Notes: generated by a model not told the origin, from the letters alone. DNA of 64,000 nt from Micromonospora andamanensis (GCF_016863495.1 NZ_BOOZ01000035.1:1-64000), one strand, 5' to 3'. Shown: positions 1 to 11,600, numbered from the stretch's first letter. Program-made: numbers and translations.

Positions 1-1046
1 CTCCCTCGGCCTACGACCAGGAGCGCAACCCTCACCGTAACGGTCGTGCCTGGGCGAAGAGCGCCGTCCGCGTGATCCTCACGAACCCCCGCTACACCGG
101 CAGGCAGGTCTGGAACAAGCAGCGCACCGACGAGGTGCTCGTAGACGTGGATGATGTGGCACTGGGGCACATGCCGGTCATGCGGTGGAACCCGCGAGAC
201 AAGTGGATCACCTCACAGGAGGTCGTCCACGAACCTCTCGTCACTGACGAGGTCTTCAACGCCGCTCGCGAACTACTCGGGTCTCGAGCGCACAAGCCCG
301 CCACCCACAAGCCACACCGCACACGGCATCCGTATGTCTTGAAGAGCCTCATCTACTGCTCGGTGTGCCAGCGCCGCATGCAGGGCCAGCACTCCCACGG
401 CGTCGCCTACTACCGGTGCCGCTACCCCTCCGACTACGCCCTGGCCAACCGTGTCGATCACCCCAAGAACGTGATCATGCGCGAAGACCGGGTGATCGGC
501 CCGATCGACCACTGGATCGCCTCCGCTTTCGACCCCTCACGACGCGATCAGACGATCGAGCTGCTGGCTCGCCAACTCGGCGCAGAGGTCCGGCCGGCGA
601 TTCCACGGCAACCGGCCGCTGGCGACATCACCGCGGAGTTCGACAAGAAGATCGCCCGCTACAGACAGGCTCTCGACGAGGGAGCCAGCCCGGCGGTCGT
701 GGCGGGCTGGATCGCCGAAGCTGAACAGCAGCGCGACAAGGCGCTGACAAGCCGCCCCGCTGCACGCGAGTCCGACGCCATCGACTCGATGACCGCCGAG
801 GACATCGCCTCGCTGATCGCCAAGCTGGGCAACATCGCTGCGGCGCTGAAGGAGGCAGACCCCGAAGACAACCTCGACCTGTACCGAAGCCTACGGCTGA
901 GGCTGACATACTCCGCAGAAACACAAACGGTGCACGCTGAGATTGATCTCGGCGAACACCGTTGGGATTTGGATCGTGTCCGAGGGCTGATCGATACCGC
1001 GGCCCCACCGTCGGCGCCCGCGGACATTGATGTGATGGTCGATTAA
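1..1046 (+). CDS. Large serine recombinase, C-terminal part (5' end outside window)
   Basis: The reading frame is open from the first bases (frame starting at position 3) and lacks the catalytic N-terminal resolvase domain, which must lie upstream of the window. What remains is the 'recombinase' DNA-binding region with the family motif NPRYTGRQVWN, then a zinc-ribbon domain with CSVC and a later YYRCRY, then a helical region that is probably the coiled-coil tail. These proteins catalyse site-specific integration and excision of mobile elements. The internal GTG at 72 is not a real start because the family signature continues upstream of it (WAKSAVRVILTNPRYTG). It shares the NPRYTGRQVWN block with the recombinase at 27376-28785, so the two are related and bracket the defence island. 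It is followed by a strong palindrome at 1080-1111. Confidence 0.85.
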   Translation, partial: PSAYDQERNPHRNGRAWAKSAVRVILTNPRYTGRQVWNKQRTDEVLVDVDDVALGHMPVMRWNPRDKWITSQEVVHEPLVTDEVFNAARELLGSRAHKPATHKPHRTRHPYVLKSLIYCSVCQRRMQGQHSHGVAYYRCRYPSDYALANRVDHPKNVIMREDRVIGPIDHWIASAFDPSRRDQTIELLARQLGAEVRPAIPRQPAAGDITAEFDKKIARYRQALDEGASPAVVAGWIAEAEQQRDKALTSRPAARESDAIDSMTAEDIASLIAKLGNIAAALKEADPEDNLDLYRSLRLRLTYSAETQTVHAEIDLGEHRWDLDRVRGLIDTAAPPSAPADIDVMVD

Positions 1047-1079
1047 CGTCGGAAGCTGCCCGGCCTCACCGAGGTTGCT

Positions 1080-1111
1080 GGGTGCCGTATTCGATCGCGA
1101 ATATGGCACCC
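1080..1111. terminator. 14-bp stem palindrome between convergent genes (terminator or recombinase site)
   Basis: Arms 1080-1093 and 1098-1111 (gggtgccgtattcg / cgaatatggcaccc) pair over 14 bp with a single G-T position and a 4-nt atcg loop. It sits between the stop of the recombinase and the stop of the leftward DUF262 gene, so a bidirectional terminator is the simplest reading. There is no T-tract, which is common in actinobacteria. Its position just after a serine recombinase gene also allows an attachment-site role. Confidence 0.6.
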
Positions 1112-1130
1112 GGCGGGACGCCCGATGCGT

Positions 1131-3467
1131 TCACTTGAACCATCGGTTGTGCTGGTAGGCGTAAGCCTCGGGCCCAGCGACCTCCTGCGTCGTGTTGTTG
1201 AGGCGTACGAGGAAGACCGCCCCCTTCATCCCGGTCTTCGTGCGAAGTGTGTACACCGGCTCCGAGGCGGGCGCGACATCGATCCGGGCGACCGTCCGGT
1301 CCTCGATGGTGCCGAACCTGACGGTCACGTTGGCCGTCGGGGCCTTGCCGAAGTCTTGGATGAGCAGATGAGTGAGCCACTGCTCCCAGGCGTCAGTGTT
1401 CTTCTTCGCGAAGATCGTCAGGTCTTCCTCCAAACCGATGACCTTTCCGTCGTCCTCAACGCCGACCAGCAGCGTCCCGCCGTGACCGTTCATGAAGCCG
1501 GCGATCGTCTTGGTGACCGCCCACTCGATCTCGCGGTCCTTCTGGCCGGTGGACAGGTTCTTCCGCCCGGTCGACTTGAACTCGACGATCTTGCTCTCGC
1601 CGGCCCTGATGAGCGCCTGGATGCTACGGGCCAGCGCGGCTCCGCCCTGATGCGTGGCGAAGGGACTGCCGTGACTGTCTCCTCGGTTCACCGGCCGGCC
1701 CGTCGCGTCCTCGATCTGTCGGATCAAGCGCTCGTAGCGGGCGTCGAAGACGGCACGGAAGTCGTCCTGCCGCAGTGCGACGGGGTCGATGTCGTGACTG
1801 GCGATGATCGCGTCCAGGTCCTGCGAGCTCACCGGCAGGTCACTTTCGATCGCGGCCAGGTACTGGCTTGGCGCGTTGTTGCTGATGTATCCCCCGGTCT
1901 GCCCGTCGATGGCTGTCTTGTTCACGATGCAGTTGGCGTAGTTGCTGTCGATGCCGTGCGCCGCGCACCATTTCTGCGGGAAGACGTGGCGGATGTCGAT
2001 GGAGTCGGCCGCGTAGGCCTTGGCGTCGATTGTGTCGCCGGTTCGGAAATCTCGACCGCCACGCTTCATGGCGAGCGCGTACAGGCCCTTGTAGGCGGCA
2101 CTGTTCCGGGTCCGGAGACCCAGCAGGCGTTCGGCCTGGAACTGAGACTCCCGGACGGTGCGGGGTTCCTCGCCGTCGTTCAGGATCCAGGCGAGCACGT
2201 CTTGCAGGTCGTTGGCGAACCGGGTGTCGGTGGTGCCGCCATACAGCTCTCCGAACACCCCGCACCAGTACCACCGACGCAGCTTCGCACGGGGCCCTGG
2301 CGTGAAGGCGTCCTCCCCGAGCAGCGTGAGAATCGCGGTCAACGGAACCAGTTGCGTGCTGTACGGGAGATCACGGCCTCGGAAGATCCGCTCGCCGTGC
2401 AGGAAACGCACCGCACGCTGCAGCGTGTCGGTAACAGCATCCGCCCAGCTCCGGTATCCGCTCAATGGCAGCGACAGCATCTCCCGCCGTTTGGCGGAGA
2501 CCGCCGGGACACGGTCACCACGTACGCGTTCCCGCGTACGTTCCTCCCAGCGGCTTCGTGTCCAGAGCAGTGTCACGATCTGCTGGAAGGTCGTGGCGTC
2601 CAGCTCGGCGAGCAACGGCTCATCAGACCAGGTCGCCTTCCGACGTTCCCAGTCGTCACGCAATCGGAAGTTCTCCGCCGCGAACGTCGCCGTCAGCAGC
2701 TCGAAGACTGTCAGCTCGACGCCACCGGTGTTCACCTTCTCGAAGACCTGACAAACGGCCTCCTTGGAAGTCTTCTGGTCGAGGGCGATCCGAGGAACGC
2801 TGTAGTGCAGGAAGGGCGAGATCAGCGTCTCCTGAAACTGCTTCCAGATCTGGAGCTGCTGATCCATCGACGGGCCCGCCTGCAGGTAGGCGTATTGCCA
2901 GTCAAGGGTGGCATTCTGATCGAGGACGATGTCGAGCGGGAAGAGACCTGCCTTGCCGGCTCGCACCTGCGCCTCGGTCGTGGAGGCGTCGAGCAGCACC
3001 TCGCCTCGGGAGCTCAGCCGCCGCTTGTCAGCCGGGAGCGACAGGATGGCCTCGGTCCGGTCGGCGTCCGGGTCGATGCAGGCGTCGATGTCGGCGAAGT
3101 ACCAACGCTCCACCTCCTTCTTCCTGGTGTCCCGGGTACGGACCGGTGCCCCAGAGCGGAGCGCCAGGTAGAGCGAGGTGGTCCGTTGCTGGCCATCGAG
3201 CAGCAGGTACTTCGGGTTGGTAGCCGCTGTGCCGCTCGGGACTCCCTCCAACGGTCGGGGCCGAAAGCGGACCTCAGCGTTGCCGGTCTCCAGCGTCATC
3301 ACCGCACCGATGGGAAACGAACGGGAGACCGAGGCGAGCAGGCTCACGATGTGGTCGTCGTCCCACACCCATCCCCGTTGGAAGTCAGGAAGCTGCAGCA
3401 CACCCTGGCGTGCCTGATTCAGCAGGTCTGCGAGCGGAACATCGCCGCTCTCAAACGTCTTTGCCAT
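1131..3467 (-). CDS. DUF262 / HNH (GmrSD-like) protein with C-terminal AlbA_2 (Schlafen-type) domain
   Basis: A 778-aa protein, last gene of the leftward defence operon. Residues about 10-200 are a DUF262 (ParB/GmrS-like) domain with the signature DGQQR, which in GmrSD-type enzymes couples NTP use to nuclease action. Around residues 490-530 is an HNH-like DUF1524 segment (IRHVFPQKW followed by NCIVNKTAI). Residues about 620-770 form an AlbA_2 domain (KIVEFKST, GGTLLVGVEDDG). The start at 3467 (MAKTFESGDV) is chosen over an ATG 30 nt upstream because ggaggact lies 7-9 nt before it. The gap to the upstream UvrD gene is about 30 nt, so it is co-transcribed. A role as a modification-dependent nuclease or sensor is inferred from the families. 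Confidence 0.8.
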   Translation of the reverse strand: MAKTFESGDVPLADLLNQARQGVLQLPDFQRGWVWDDDHIVSLLASVSRSFPIGAVMTLETGNAEVRFRPRPLEGVPSGTAATNPKYLLLDGQQRTTSLYLALRSGAPVRTRDTRKKEVERWYFADIDACIDPDADRTEAILSLPADKRRLSSRGEVLLDASTTEAQVRAGKAGLFPLDIVLDQNATLDWQYAYLQAGPSMDQQLQIWKQFQETLISPFLHYSVPRIALDQKTSKEAVCQVFEKVNTGGVELTVFELLTATFAAENFRLRDDWERRKATWSDEPLLAELDATTFQQIVTLLWTRSRWEERTRERVRGDRVPAVSAKRREMLSLPLSGYRSWADAVTDTLQRAVRFLHGERIFRGRDLPYSTQLVPLTAILTLLGEDAFTPGPRAKLRRWYWCGVFGELYGGTTDTRFANDLQDVLAWILNDGEEPRTVRESQFQAERLLGLRTRNSAAYKGLYALAMKRGGRDFRTGDTIDAKAYAADSIDIRHVFPQKWCAAHGIDSNYANCIVNKTAIDGQTGGYISNNAPSQYLAAIESDLPVSSQDLDAIIASHDIDPVALRQDDFRAVFDARYERLIRQIEDATGRPVNRGDSHGSPFATHQGGAALARSIQALIRAGESKIVEFKSTGRKNLSTGQKDREIEWAVTKTIAGFMNGHGGTLLVGVEDDGKVIGLEEDLTIFAKKNTDAWEQWLTHLLIQDFGKAPTANVTVRFGTIEDRTVARIDVAPASEPVYTLRTKTGMKGAVFLVRLNNTTQEVAGPEAYAYQHNRWFK

Positions 3468-3499
3468 TCCAGTCCTCCAGACACGCCTTCGCGCCACAA

Positions 3500-5653
3500 T
3501 TATGGGCGCTGGACTACCAAGAGCTCGTCGCGAGCACGGGTTGCGGCGACGTACACCAACGACCGGGCCCGCAGCTCAGCGTCGTGCCGCTCGACGGCAT
3601 CCAGGTCGTTGAGTCTGGACCTCTCGGCGGCCGTTCGGAACCCGACGTCGGCGAGAACGACGTTGGCGAACTCCATGCCCTTCGCCCTGTGCATGGTCAT
3701 CACCAGCACCCGGCCTTCCCCCGGGCGGTCACGGTCGACTGCACGCGCCGGTACGCCGCGCTCATTGAGCGCGTTGACGACCCGTTCGCGCTGGAACTTG
3801 TCGGGCACGAGGACGGCGATCGTCTCGGGGGTAGCCCCGGCCTCGCGCCAGGAGCGGATGCGGTCGGCGATCGTGTCGAGCTCAGACACGAGCGATTGCA
3901 CCGTCTCCACCACTGGTGTCGGCCCGGACCGCGCCGATCGGTAGCCGGTGAACTCCGTCTGCTCTTCGAGGTCGACGTAGTCGCCGCCGTCGAGCACCGT
4001 CATCGCGTAGCGAAGATTCTGCGCGGTGGTGCGGTAGTTGAGGCTGAGTCGCTGCGACCGGCCGACAATCTTGATGCCGTACCGGCCCAAAACGATCCGG
4101 CTGCCGTAGATGCGTTGGTGGGAGTCCTCCGCGATGAACAGGTCGTCCTCGCCCTCGGCGACCAGGGCACGCAGCATCTGCCAGTGCGTCGGCGACAGAT
4201 CCTGACCTTCGTCGACGAGTACGTGGTCGGCTTGGTCACCGCTGGCCGTCAGGTGGGCGGCGGCGACAGCGGCTGCCTCGACGAAGTCGAGCGTGCCATC
4301 GATGCGACACTGCGCCCGGTAGGCGGCGATCAGCGCCCAGACGCTGTCCCGCTTGGCGCGGTCGAGGGCTACCCCGCGGCCGGGCCGGCGTACTCGGCGG
4401 TACTCGTGTTCGTTCTTGACCTTGTTGGGCAGGACGATAAGCGCGTACTCCGCACTAAGGAAGGTCTCGTTGGCGATCTCCGGTGGCAGCGAGGTCGCCG
4501 ACGCTTCGATGACGTCCCGCCAGCGGCCGGTCGGGGTCCGGCCGGTCGGGGTCGATCGGGCTTCGCCCAGGACGGTTTGGACGGCGTCGGCGACGCTGGC
4601 GCCGGCGGAGCGAATGACAGTGGCGGCCAGCGCGTCGACGCCCGTGACGTGCACGCCGGGCACGTTGAGCGCGGTGGCCTGCGGAACCGTCGGGTCGAGT
4701 TGCCCGAGACCGTCACGCAAAGCGTCTGCCAGGTTTGTGGTGAAGGTCGTCAGTACGATCCGCGCGTCGGGCCGTTCGCGAGCCAGCGCGCGAGCCCGGT
4801 GAAGAAGAACGACCGTCTTGCCGGTGCCGGCGCCCCCGGAGAGCCGGAAGGGACCCCGGTAACGGCGCACGGCGTAGTGACGCTGCTCGGGGTGCAGGAA
4901 CACCCGCCACGAACCAAAGTCGCCGTTCTCGATGACCCGGCGGAGTTCCTCCTGGCCGTCGATGAAGGCGAATTGCGCCTGAGCGGCGGGTCGCTGCAGC
5001 GACCGCAGCAGGTCGACGTCGTCGTCACCTGTCTGTTCGGGCGCTTCGAGGTGTAGCCGACCGGCGATGATGTCGATCGAGTCCTGGGTGGCAAGGTCCA
5101 CCAGGAGCAGTCCCAGCCAGCCTTCGTGGCGTTGGGCGAGTTCCAGGACGGCGTCCACGTCCGATGCGGCCAGCGCCCGGTCGGCGACGTCGGCGGGAAC
5201 GCCGAGCCGGTCGACAAGATCCTCGCGGGTCCGTCCGAGCTGGACCAGGAGCGGCTCCGCCGGCACAGGATCAGATTCCGCTGGCCGGGACGGAGTGGGA
5301 GGGCCGCTGGGCGGCGGTGCGACGGGTTCGGCCTCCTCGATTTGGGGCAGGCCGTTGATCGGGTTGACCTTCAGGCGGACTCGGGCGGCGACGGCGATGG
5401 CGTCGTCATGGGGCCAGACGCCGTGGATGACGTAGTGGCACTCCCCCGCGCCGTCGAGCCGGAACATCACGGCCCGCCAGAACTGGTCGACGCGGCCGGT
5501 GCGGACGCGGGAGTCCGCCGCTCCGGCGATCGGTTCGACGTGCAGGCCGGGGTTGGTGTCATCGGCGGAGAGCTTCTGCAGGAAGGTCATGGCCTTGGCC
5601 TTGACCGAGCCGTCGATCTTGACGGGCCACTTGGTCATGATGATTGTCGGCAT
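3500..5653 (-). CDS. UvrD/Rep-type SF1A helicase with an unusual N-terminal domain
   Basis: A 717-aa protein. The helicase core has Walker A GGAGTGKT at residues 273-280, Walker B DEGQD near 480, a QRLSLNYRTT segment, motif V MHRAKGMEFANVVLADV and motif VI YVAATRARDELLV, so all ATPase motifs are intact. Residues 1-105 form a small separate domain (VDQFWRAVMFRL, YVIHGVWPHDDAIAVA) that resembles the RelE/ParE-like fold seen in front of some UvrD-family proteins; this is a low-confidence fold guess. Residues about 130-230 are linker-like. The start codon overlaps the stop of the upstream 2125-aa gene in a TGATG arrangement at 5651-5655, indicating translational coupling. UvrD-type helicases are not standard DISARM components, so this looks like an accessory subunit. 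Confidence 0.85.
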   Translation of the reverse strand: MPTIIMTKWPVKIDGSVKAKAMTFLQKLSADDTNPGLHVEPIAGAADSRVRTGRVDQFWRAVMFRLDGAGECHYVIHGVWPHDDAIAVAARVRLKVNPINGLPQIEEAEPVAPPPSGPPTPSRPAESDPVPAEPLLVQLGRTREDLVDRLGVPADVADRALAASDVDAVLELAQRHEGWLGLLLVDLATQDSIDIIAGRLHLEAPEQTGDDDVDLLRSLQRPAAQAQFAFIDGQEELRRVIENGDFGSWRVFLHPEQRHYAVRRYRGPFRLSGGAGTGKTVVLLHRARALARERPDARIVLTTFTTNLADALRDGLGQLDPTVPQATALNVPGVHVTGVDALAATVIRSAGASVADAVQTVLGEARSTPTGRTPTGRWRDVIEASATSLPPEIANETFLSAEYALIVLPNKVKNEHEYRRVRRPGRGVALDRAKRDSVWALIAAYRAQCRIDGTLDFVEAAAVAAAHLTASGDQADHVLVDEGQDLSPTHWQMLRALVAEGEDDLFIAEDSHQRIYGSRIVLGRYGIKIVGRSQRLSLNYRTTAQNLRYAMTVLDGGDYVDLEEQTEFTGYRSARSGPTPVVETVQSLVSELDTIADRIRSWREAGATPETIAVLVPDKFQRERVVNALNERGVPARAVDRDRPGEGRVLVMTMHRAKGMEFANVVLADVGFRTAAERSRLNDLDAVERHDAELRARSLVYVAATRARDELLVVQRP

Positions 5654-8600
5654 CAGCGCTCCCCGCGGTCAGTGGTATCGGTCAGTGCCGCGACGATGAC
5701 TTCCGGGTCCGGTTGCACGACTCGCCAGCCGGCAGAGCTGAGGTCGGCGCGGTCCTCGTCGGGCATGTCATAGAGGTCCACGGCGAGGTGCCGATGCGGC
5801 CAGCTGATGTCCATGGGGATGCCCTGCGGGCCTTCCGCCCCGATCAGTGGGGCTTCGAGGCCGCCGCGGACGGCGAGAAGTCGGATCAGGTCGCGTTCGG
5901 CGCCCGGTGCGGCCGACTCGTACGCGGTCACCCAGCTCTCGTCCACGCCGTCGGGAAGCCGGTCGGAGCTGGCCGGTTCGGGCTTGGCAGTCGCGGTGGT
6001 GGGGCGGCTTACCCGGCTGGTGGTCGTGATGACGGTGGGCCAGTCGCGCAGGGACATCGCGTTGGACAGTTGCAGCCACAGCCGCCAGGCGTCGGCGTGT
6101 GCGGCATCGAGGGCCTGCTCCCGGTCGTCGAGCACGAGCGCGGCGTGCACTGCCGACTTCGTCGGTTCGACGACGACGGCCAGCGCCCCGAACTGCTGTA
6201 CCAGGATGGTCCGCTCGCCGGGTGGCAGCTCCTCGGCGAGCAACGCGGCCCGTCCGACCGAGGCGAGGCTGACGCCGTCGCCGCAGGTGCGGCGGGACCG
6301 ACCGTCGACGAGGAACATCGGTACGGCCCGCGCGACGATCCCCAGGTCCGCGGGTTTGGGCGCGGACACCCAGGCGAGCAGCCAGGAGATCGGGCCGGAA
6401 CGCAGTCCTTCGTACGCGCTCGGCGCCGCCTGGAACGGGGCCTGCTTGATCAGTTTGGCCACCGTCGCCTCGGCGAACCAGGCAGGCGTGGTGCTGGTTT
6501 CCTGCTCGGCGGCGGCGAGGTCAGCTGCGGTGACGGCGAGGACGATCCGGCCGGTGTCGCGCAGGATCTGTCGTTTCTCGGCGTCCTCGGCGAGCCGGTT
6601 GCGGGACGCGACGGCGTGGTAGGCGTGGCCGTCGGTGAAGACGGCGACCGCCGGTACGGAGGTGTCGTTGGATTCCAGCAGGAAGTCGGGGCGGGAGTTC
6701 TCGACGTTGACCTGTGGGGTGAGGGTCCACTGCCGGTGGTCACCGGGCAGGGTGAAGCGCAGGGCGTTGCCCCAGGGTTTCGGCACCTCGGTGGTAGCGG
6801 CCCCGATCGCCTTCAACCGCCGCACGATCAGTTGGCGGAAGCGTTGTTCCAGGTGCGACTCGGGGCTGTCCTGCGGCGGGGTTTGCACGATCGTCCACGG
6901 CGGGCCGTCGGCGGTGTCGGCGTGCTCGCGCAGGCCCAGCAGGTGGGCGAGATGCCGTTCGGCGGCGGCACGGGACGTACGGCGCAGCGCGGCGGGCGGG
7001 GTGAACGGCAGCAGACAGCGATGGCAGGCGAGGCGTTCCTCGTGGCGGCATTCGCAGTCGTGGACTCGCTGCCAGGCTCGTGCCAGCAGGTCGCGCAGCT
7101 GCTGCGGATCGGCCAGGTCGGCCAGATATCCGGTGCCGCCGGGAACCACGTCGTGCAGTAGCAGCGCGTCGTGGTTGTCGGTGCCGTCGCTGAGGGTCGG
7201 ATCGACGACGTGCTCGACCCGCAGGTGGTCGGGGTGCCCGCCGATCTGTTCGCGCAGCCCGAGCAGGACCGCCGCTGCCAAGCTCGGCACGGCGAAGTCG
7301 TCGCCGAGGGTGACCGCGTACGGCAGGCGCAGCAGTAGCCCCTGGGTACGCAGGGTGCGGGAGAGGGCAACAGCTGTAGTGTTCTCCACCGCTGATCTCC
7401 GGTACGGGCACCAGGCGCGGTGCTCGTGCGGGCGGTTGCGGCCGGAGTCGGTGTCGAGCTTGCCGCATCCGCTGCACACCCGGAACAACGCTCCCGTGCG
7501 TTCGTCGGCCGAGATGATCCGCGATGTGCCGTGACCAGGGACGCCGACGTTCAACCAGCGCAGGTCCATGGTGCGCAGGTAGGTGCAGCCCAACCCGGTG
7601 TTCTCGGCGAACCACTTCGCCGCGATACCGGCCGGGTCGATGTCGGCGGCCGTGATGAGCTGGAAGGGGATGCGCTCGCGCTGGTCGCGCCGGTCGGAGA
7701 TCTTCACTTCATCCCGGCGCACCTCCGCGGAGACGTGGGACAGTTCGACGACGTCGAGGCGCTGGCCGGTGTCCGCGATGCCCGTGCTGCCGCACCTCGG
7801 ACACTTCGCGACCTGCTGTTCCTGTCCGGTGGCGGCGATGTCGGCGGCGTAGCCGCAGGCCGGGCAGAACACCCAGGGGCGGATGGATTCGCCGTCGATG
7901 CCGAGGTCGATGGCGTCGACGGCGATCTCCCAGCCGCGGGCGTAGAAGGTGGCGCCGGGTGCGAACTCGCGGATCGCCTGTGCCGAACCGCGCTGGAACT
8001 GGGCGCTGTCACTTTCGAACTCGCCGGAGTCGGGGTTGGTCCAGCTGATCCCGACAGCGAGGGTGACAGTGTCGTCGAGCAGCGTGTAGTTGGGCAGCAG
8101 GCCGTGTTCCTCCAGCACGCTGATCCAGTATTCGCCGCGCAGGTGTCCGAGTTGCCCGCCGATCAGCTTGCGGGTGGTCCGGGCCGACCGTAGGGCACGC
8201 TTGTCGTCGTCGGTGACGGCTGGGGACGCGGCCTTCGCCTCAAGTTCCGGCAACACCTTGTTGATCTCGGCCTGGCGCCGTTTGAGGGTCTCCACGGTCT
8301 GCTGCCAACGCCGGCTGGCCGCGTGCACGTGCCCGGCGAACAGACTGGTGCCGACCCCGGCCACCGGGTTGACCCAGTCGGTGAGCGCAGCGACCGTGGC
8401 ATCGGGCAGTGACCCGACGGTGTCGGTGAAACGACGCACTGCGTCGGCGCCGCCCGTCTCGGCCACGGCGATGAGTTCGCCGAGGAACGAGCCCGGATCG
8501 GTGGATCCGATGGCCTGCTGTGCGCTGTTCGGGTGGGTGTGCCGGTCGTCGCGGGCCATGCCGTCGACGAGGCAGGCGGTGAACTGCCGGCGCAGAATCT

Positions 8601-11600
8601 CCTCGGCGCTCAGGTAGGTGGCGGGCGGTCGGACCTCGCCGTTGATGACCGACAGCGGGTCACCCAGCTTGGGCAGTTGGTCGCCGCGCCCGGTCAGATA
8701 GGCCAGGTTGAGGGCGTTGCCGGTGACGCGCCCGGCTCGCCCGATCCGCTGCAGATAGGACGCCACGGTACGGGGCAGCGACGAGAGCAGAACCGTCGAC
8801 AGGTCGCCGATGTCGATGCCCATTTCCAGGGTGGGAGTGGCGACCAGCACGTTTGGCGCGTTCGGCTCGGTCGAGGAGTTCTTGAAGCCGTCCTCGTAGC
8901 TCAACCGGGTGGCGTCGTCGAGCAGGCTGGTGTGTTCCCGGGCAACAATCCGGCGCATGTCCGGCGAGGCGTACAGCCGGCGATAGAAGTTGTCGGCCAG
9001 GGCCTCCCTGGCCAGCCGACCGTGACAGCGCACCAGCATGCACGGTGCCCCGTCGAGCTGATCGACGGTGGTGCGGCTGCCCGGCACCAGAGCCCGACAG
9101 GTGTCGCAGGCCAGCAGGTGACGTCCGGCGGTGAGGTCGTCGAGCCGGGCCGGTCCGACCGCCACGCCGGCTGGTGGGATCGCATAGACGGTGGCACCGC
9201 TCTTACTGGTGACGGTGGTGAGGACACCATCGCGGGCGAGCCGGTCGAGCAGCAGGCGAACGAGTCGCCCCCCGTCGGCAGGGCTGACCGACAATGCCCG
9301 CGAGGTCCAGCGTGCGTACCAGGACTGCGCCGCCGTGACGGCGTCCAGTTCACTGTCACGAACTGGGTTGGCGGAGCCACCGACACGGGGATAGCTCGGC
9401 GCCGGCCGGGTGTTGGGAAAGGCCGGCATTCCCTCACCCCGGGGCCGCCCGCCCCAGATGGACCAGCGGTTCCCGTCCTCCTGACGGAAGGTGACGAACC
9501 ACGGATGGTCGATGGCGCCCTGCACCCGCATCCGGTCCAGGACGCCGCGCACCCACCGCACGAGCGTCTCGTCGGTCGGCTCGGCGTCGTCCGCGCCGAG
9601 TGGACTCTGGGCGGCGAACCCGGTCAGGACGGTTCGGGCGGCGGCGGCCATCCTGTTCGGTGGGCCGGCGTCCACCTCGACGGTGGTGGCACCGGTCAGT
9701 TCGAGGGTCCGGCCGGTGCGCGAGTTCAGCCCGAACTCCATGGCCACGTCGAGGGCGAGCCGTTTCCGGATTCGGGACATCACCCGGGCGGGTACACCGC
9801 GCAGCGTCTTCGACGTCCAGAACGGGGCGAACGACTCCCGGTCGACGCAGTCGGGGCCGAGCAGGCGGTAGCGCTGGAAGTTATCCTCGCCGGTGCGGCG
9901 GATCGCATCCTCGACGAGTGCGTCCAGGGTGAGGGTGCCGGGGGCGATCGCGGCGTTGAGCGCGGCCCGCAGGGTCAAGGTGTGCGAGCGGGCCTCCACG
10001 AAGCCCGCCCGGTGCGCGGCGTCCTGCACCGAGTCGGTGAAGACGAGGGCTTTCTTCTCCTGTACGTCCAGGGCCGCCGACCCGAACAGGGTGGACAGGG
10101 ACACCGACAACAGGGTGGCGATGGCGCTGCCGAGGAACCGGATACCGTCCGGCTGGGCGCAGGAGGGGCAGGTGTCGTCGCGTGCGTGCTCGTCGGCGTC
10201 CCGGCCGGCGGTGGTGAGCACCGGCAGGATCCACCCGTCACGCAGGTCGGAGTCATCGTCGGGCGGGGGTGTGGCGAGCAGTTCCCGGCCGCGTACCGAG
10301 AACCAGGCCAACCCCTCGGGCTGCGGGGCCCCGTCGTAGGCGGCGTTGGCTTCGACCGGCGCGTACAACAGGGCCCGGAAGCGCCCTTCACGGGTGGCGT
10401 GGTCACGCCGGATGGCCTCGTCGTCGGCGGCGAGGCCGGTGCCGACCGGGGCGAGCGCGACACCCCAGCCGGACCTGCCGCAGAACCGGCAGTACACCGC
10501 CGGGAACGACGGCCGGGCGTCCTCGGAGTCGCCGCCGGCCATGGGCGGTCCGTCGTCGCCCCAGTGGAACCGGGCGCTGGTGTCGGCGGCCCGGTCGATG
10601 CGGGTGAGTTCACGCACCCACAGGTGCACGTCGACGGCGAGCGCGTCCCGTCCGGCGACCGCCCGGATGTGCCCGAGGGCCGCCACCACCGCCGATATCG
10701 CCTGGGACCAGTCGGTGTCGTAGCCGCCCGCCGCGAGGCGGGAGGTGCGCCGGTCGGCCTGTCCCGCGATTCGGCGTACCAGGTCGTCGACGCTGACCGC
10801 GTCGACGGTCTCATAGGTGAGTTCCTGCACCAGCGGGTGCGCCTTCGCCAGGGCGAGCAGCAACTCCGGCCCGGCCGCAGCGAGCCGGTCACGGTCGCCG
10901 GACCAGAGCAGACCCAGGATGGTACGGGCGAGAGCGGCGCCATCCGGGTCGGCGCCGAGCGCTTCGACGGCCGCGCGTACCTCATCGGCTCGGAACGCAT
11001 CCGCGACGCCGAACCCGGCCTCGGCGACGACGGTCTCCGCGCCATCGACCCATTCGGCGAGGGCCTTGCGGGACTCGGTCACCACCGCGTCGGCGGGGAA
11101 CGGCTCACCGAACACGGTCTCGGCGAAGCCGAGCATGGTGCCCGGATCTCCCTTGTCGCCCAGGGTCGCCGACGTCGCCACCGGGGTGATCAGCCCCAGC
11201 GGGCGGGACCGGGCGGCCTCGGTGACGGCCGGATCGTCGGCCCGCCAATGACTCTTCAGTGCCAGGCCGAGACGGCGCAGCAGCATGGCGACGTCGGTGC
11301 CCTGCGCGCCGTCGTAGGTGTGGAACTCGTCGAGCACCAGGTAGCGCAGGCTGGTCGCGGACTGCCGCCACAGGCTCTGGTCCTCGTGGCGCAGCAGCAA
11401 CTGGTCGAGCATCTTGTAGTTGGTGAGCAGAATGTCGGGCGCGGTGTCCCGGATGATCCCCCGATCGGTGATCAGCCCGTCGGCGGTGACCATCGTCCGC
11501 GGGCGGCCCTTCTCGCCGGTGTAGAGCGCCGCCGTGATCGACGCCAGCTCCGGGTGGCCGGTCAGCAGCCCGGCGAGGCGGCCGGCCTGGTCGTTGGCGA

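Noticed and set aside
1125-3944. 939-codon open frame on the plus strand
   Set aside because: It is the antisense shadow of the DUF262 and UvrD genes, a normal effect of high GC content; no domain signature appears in its translation.
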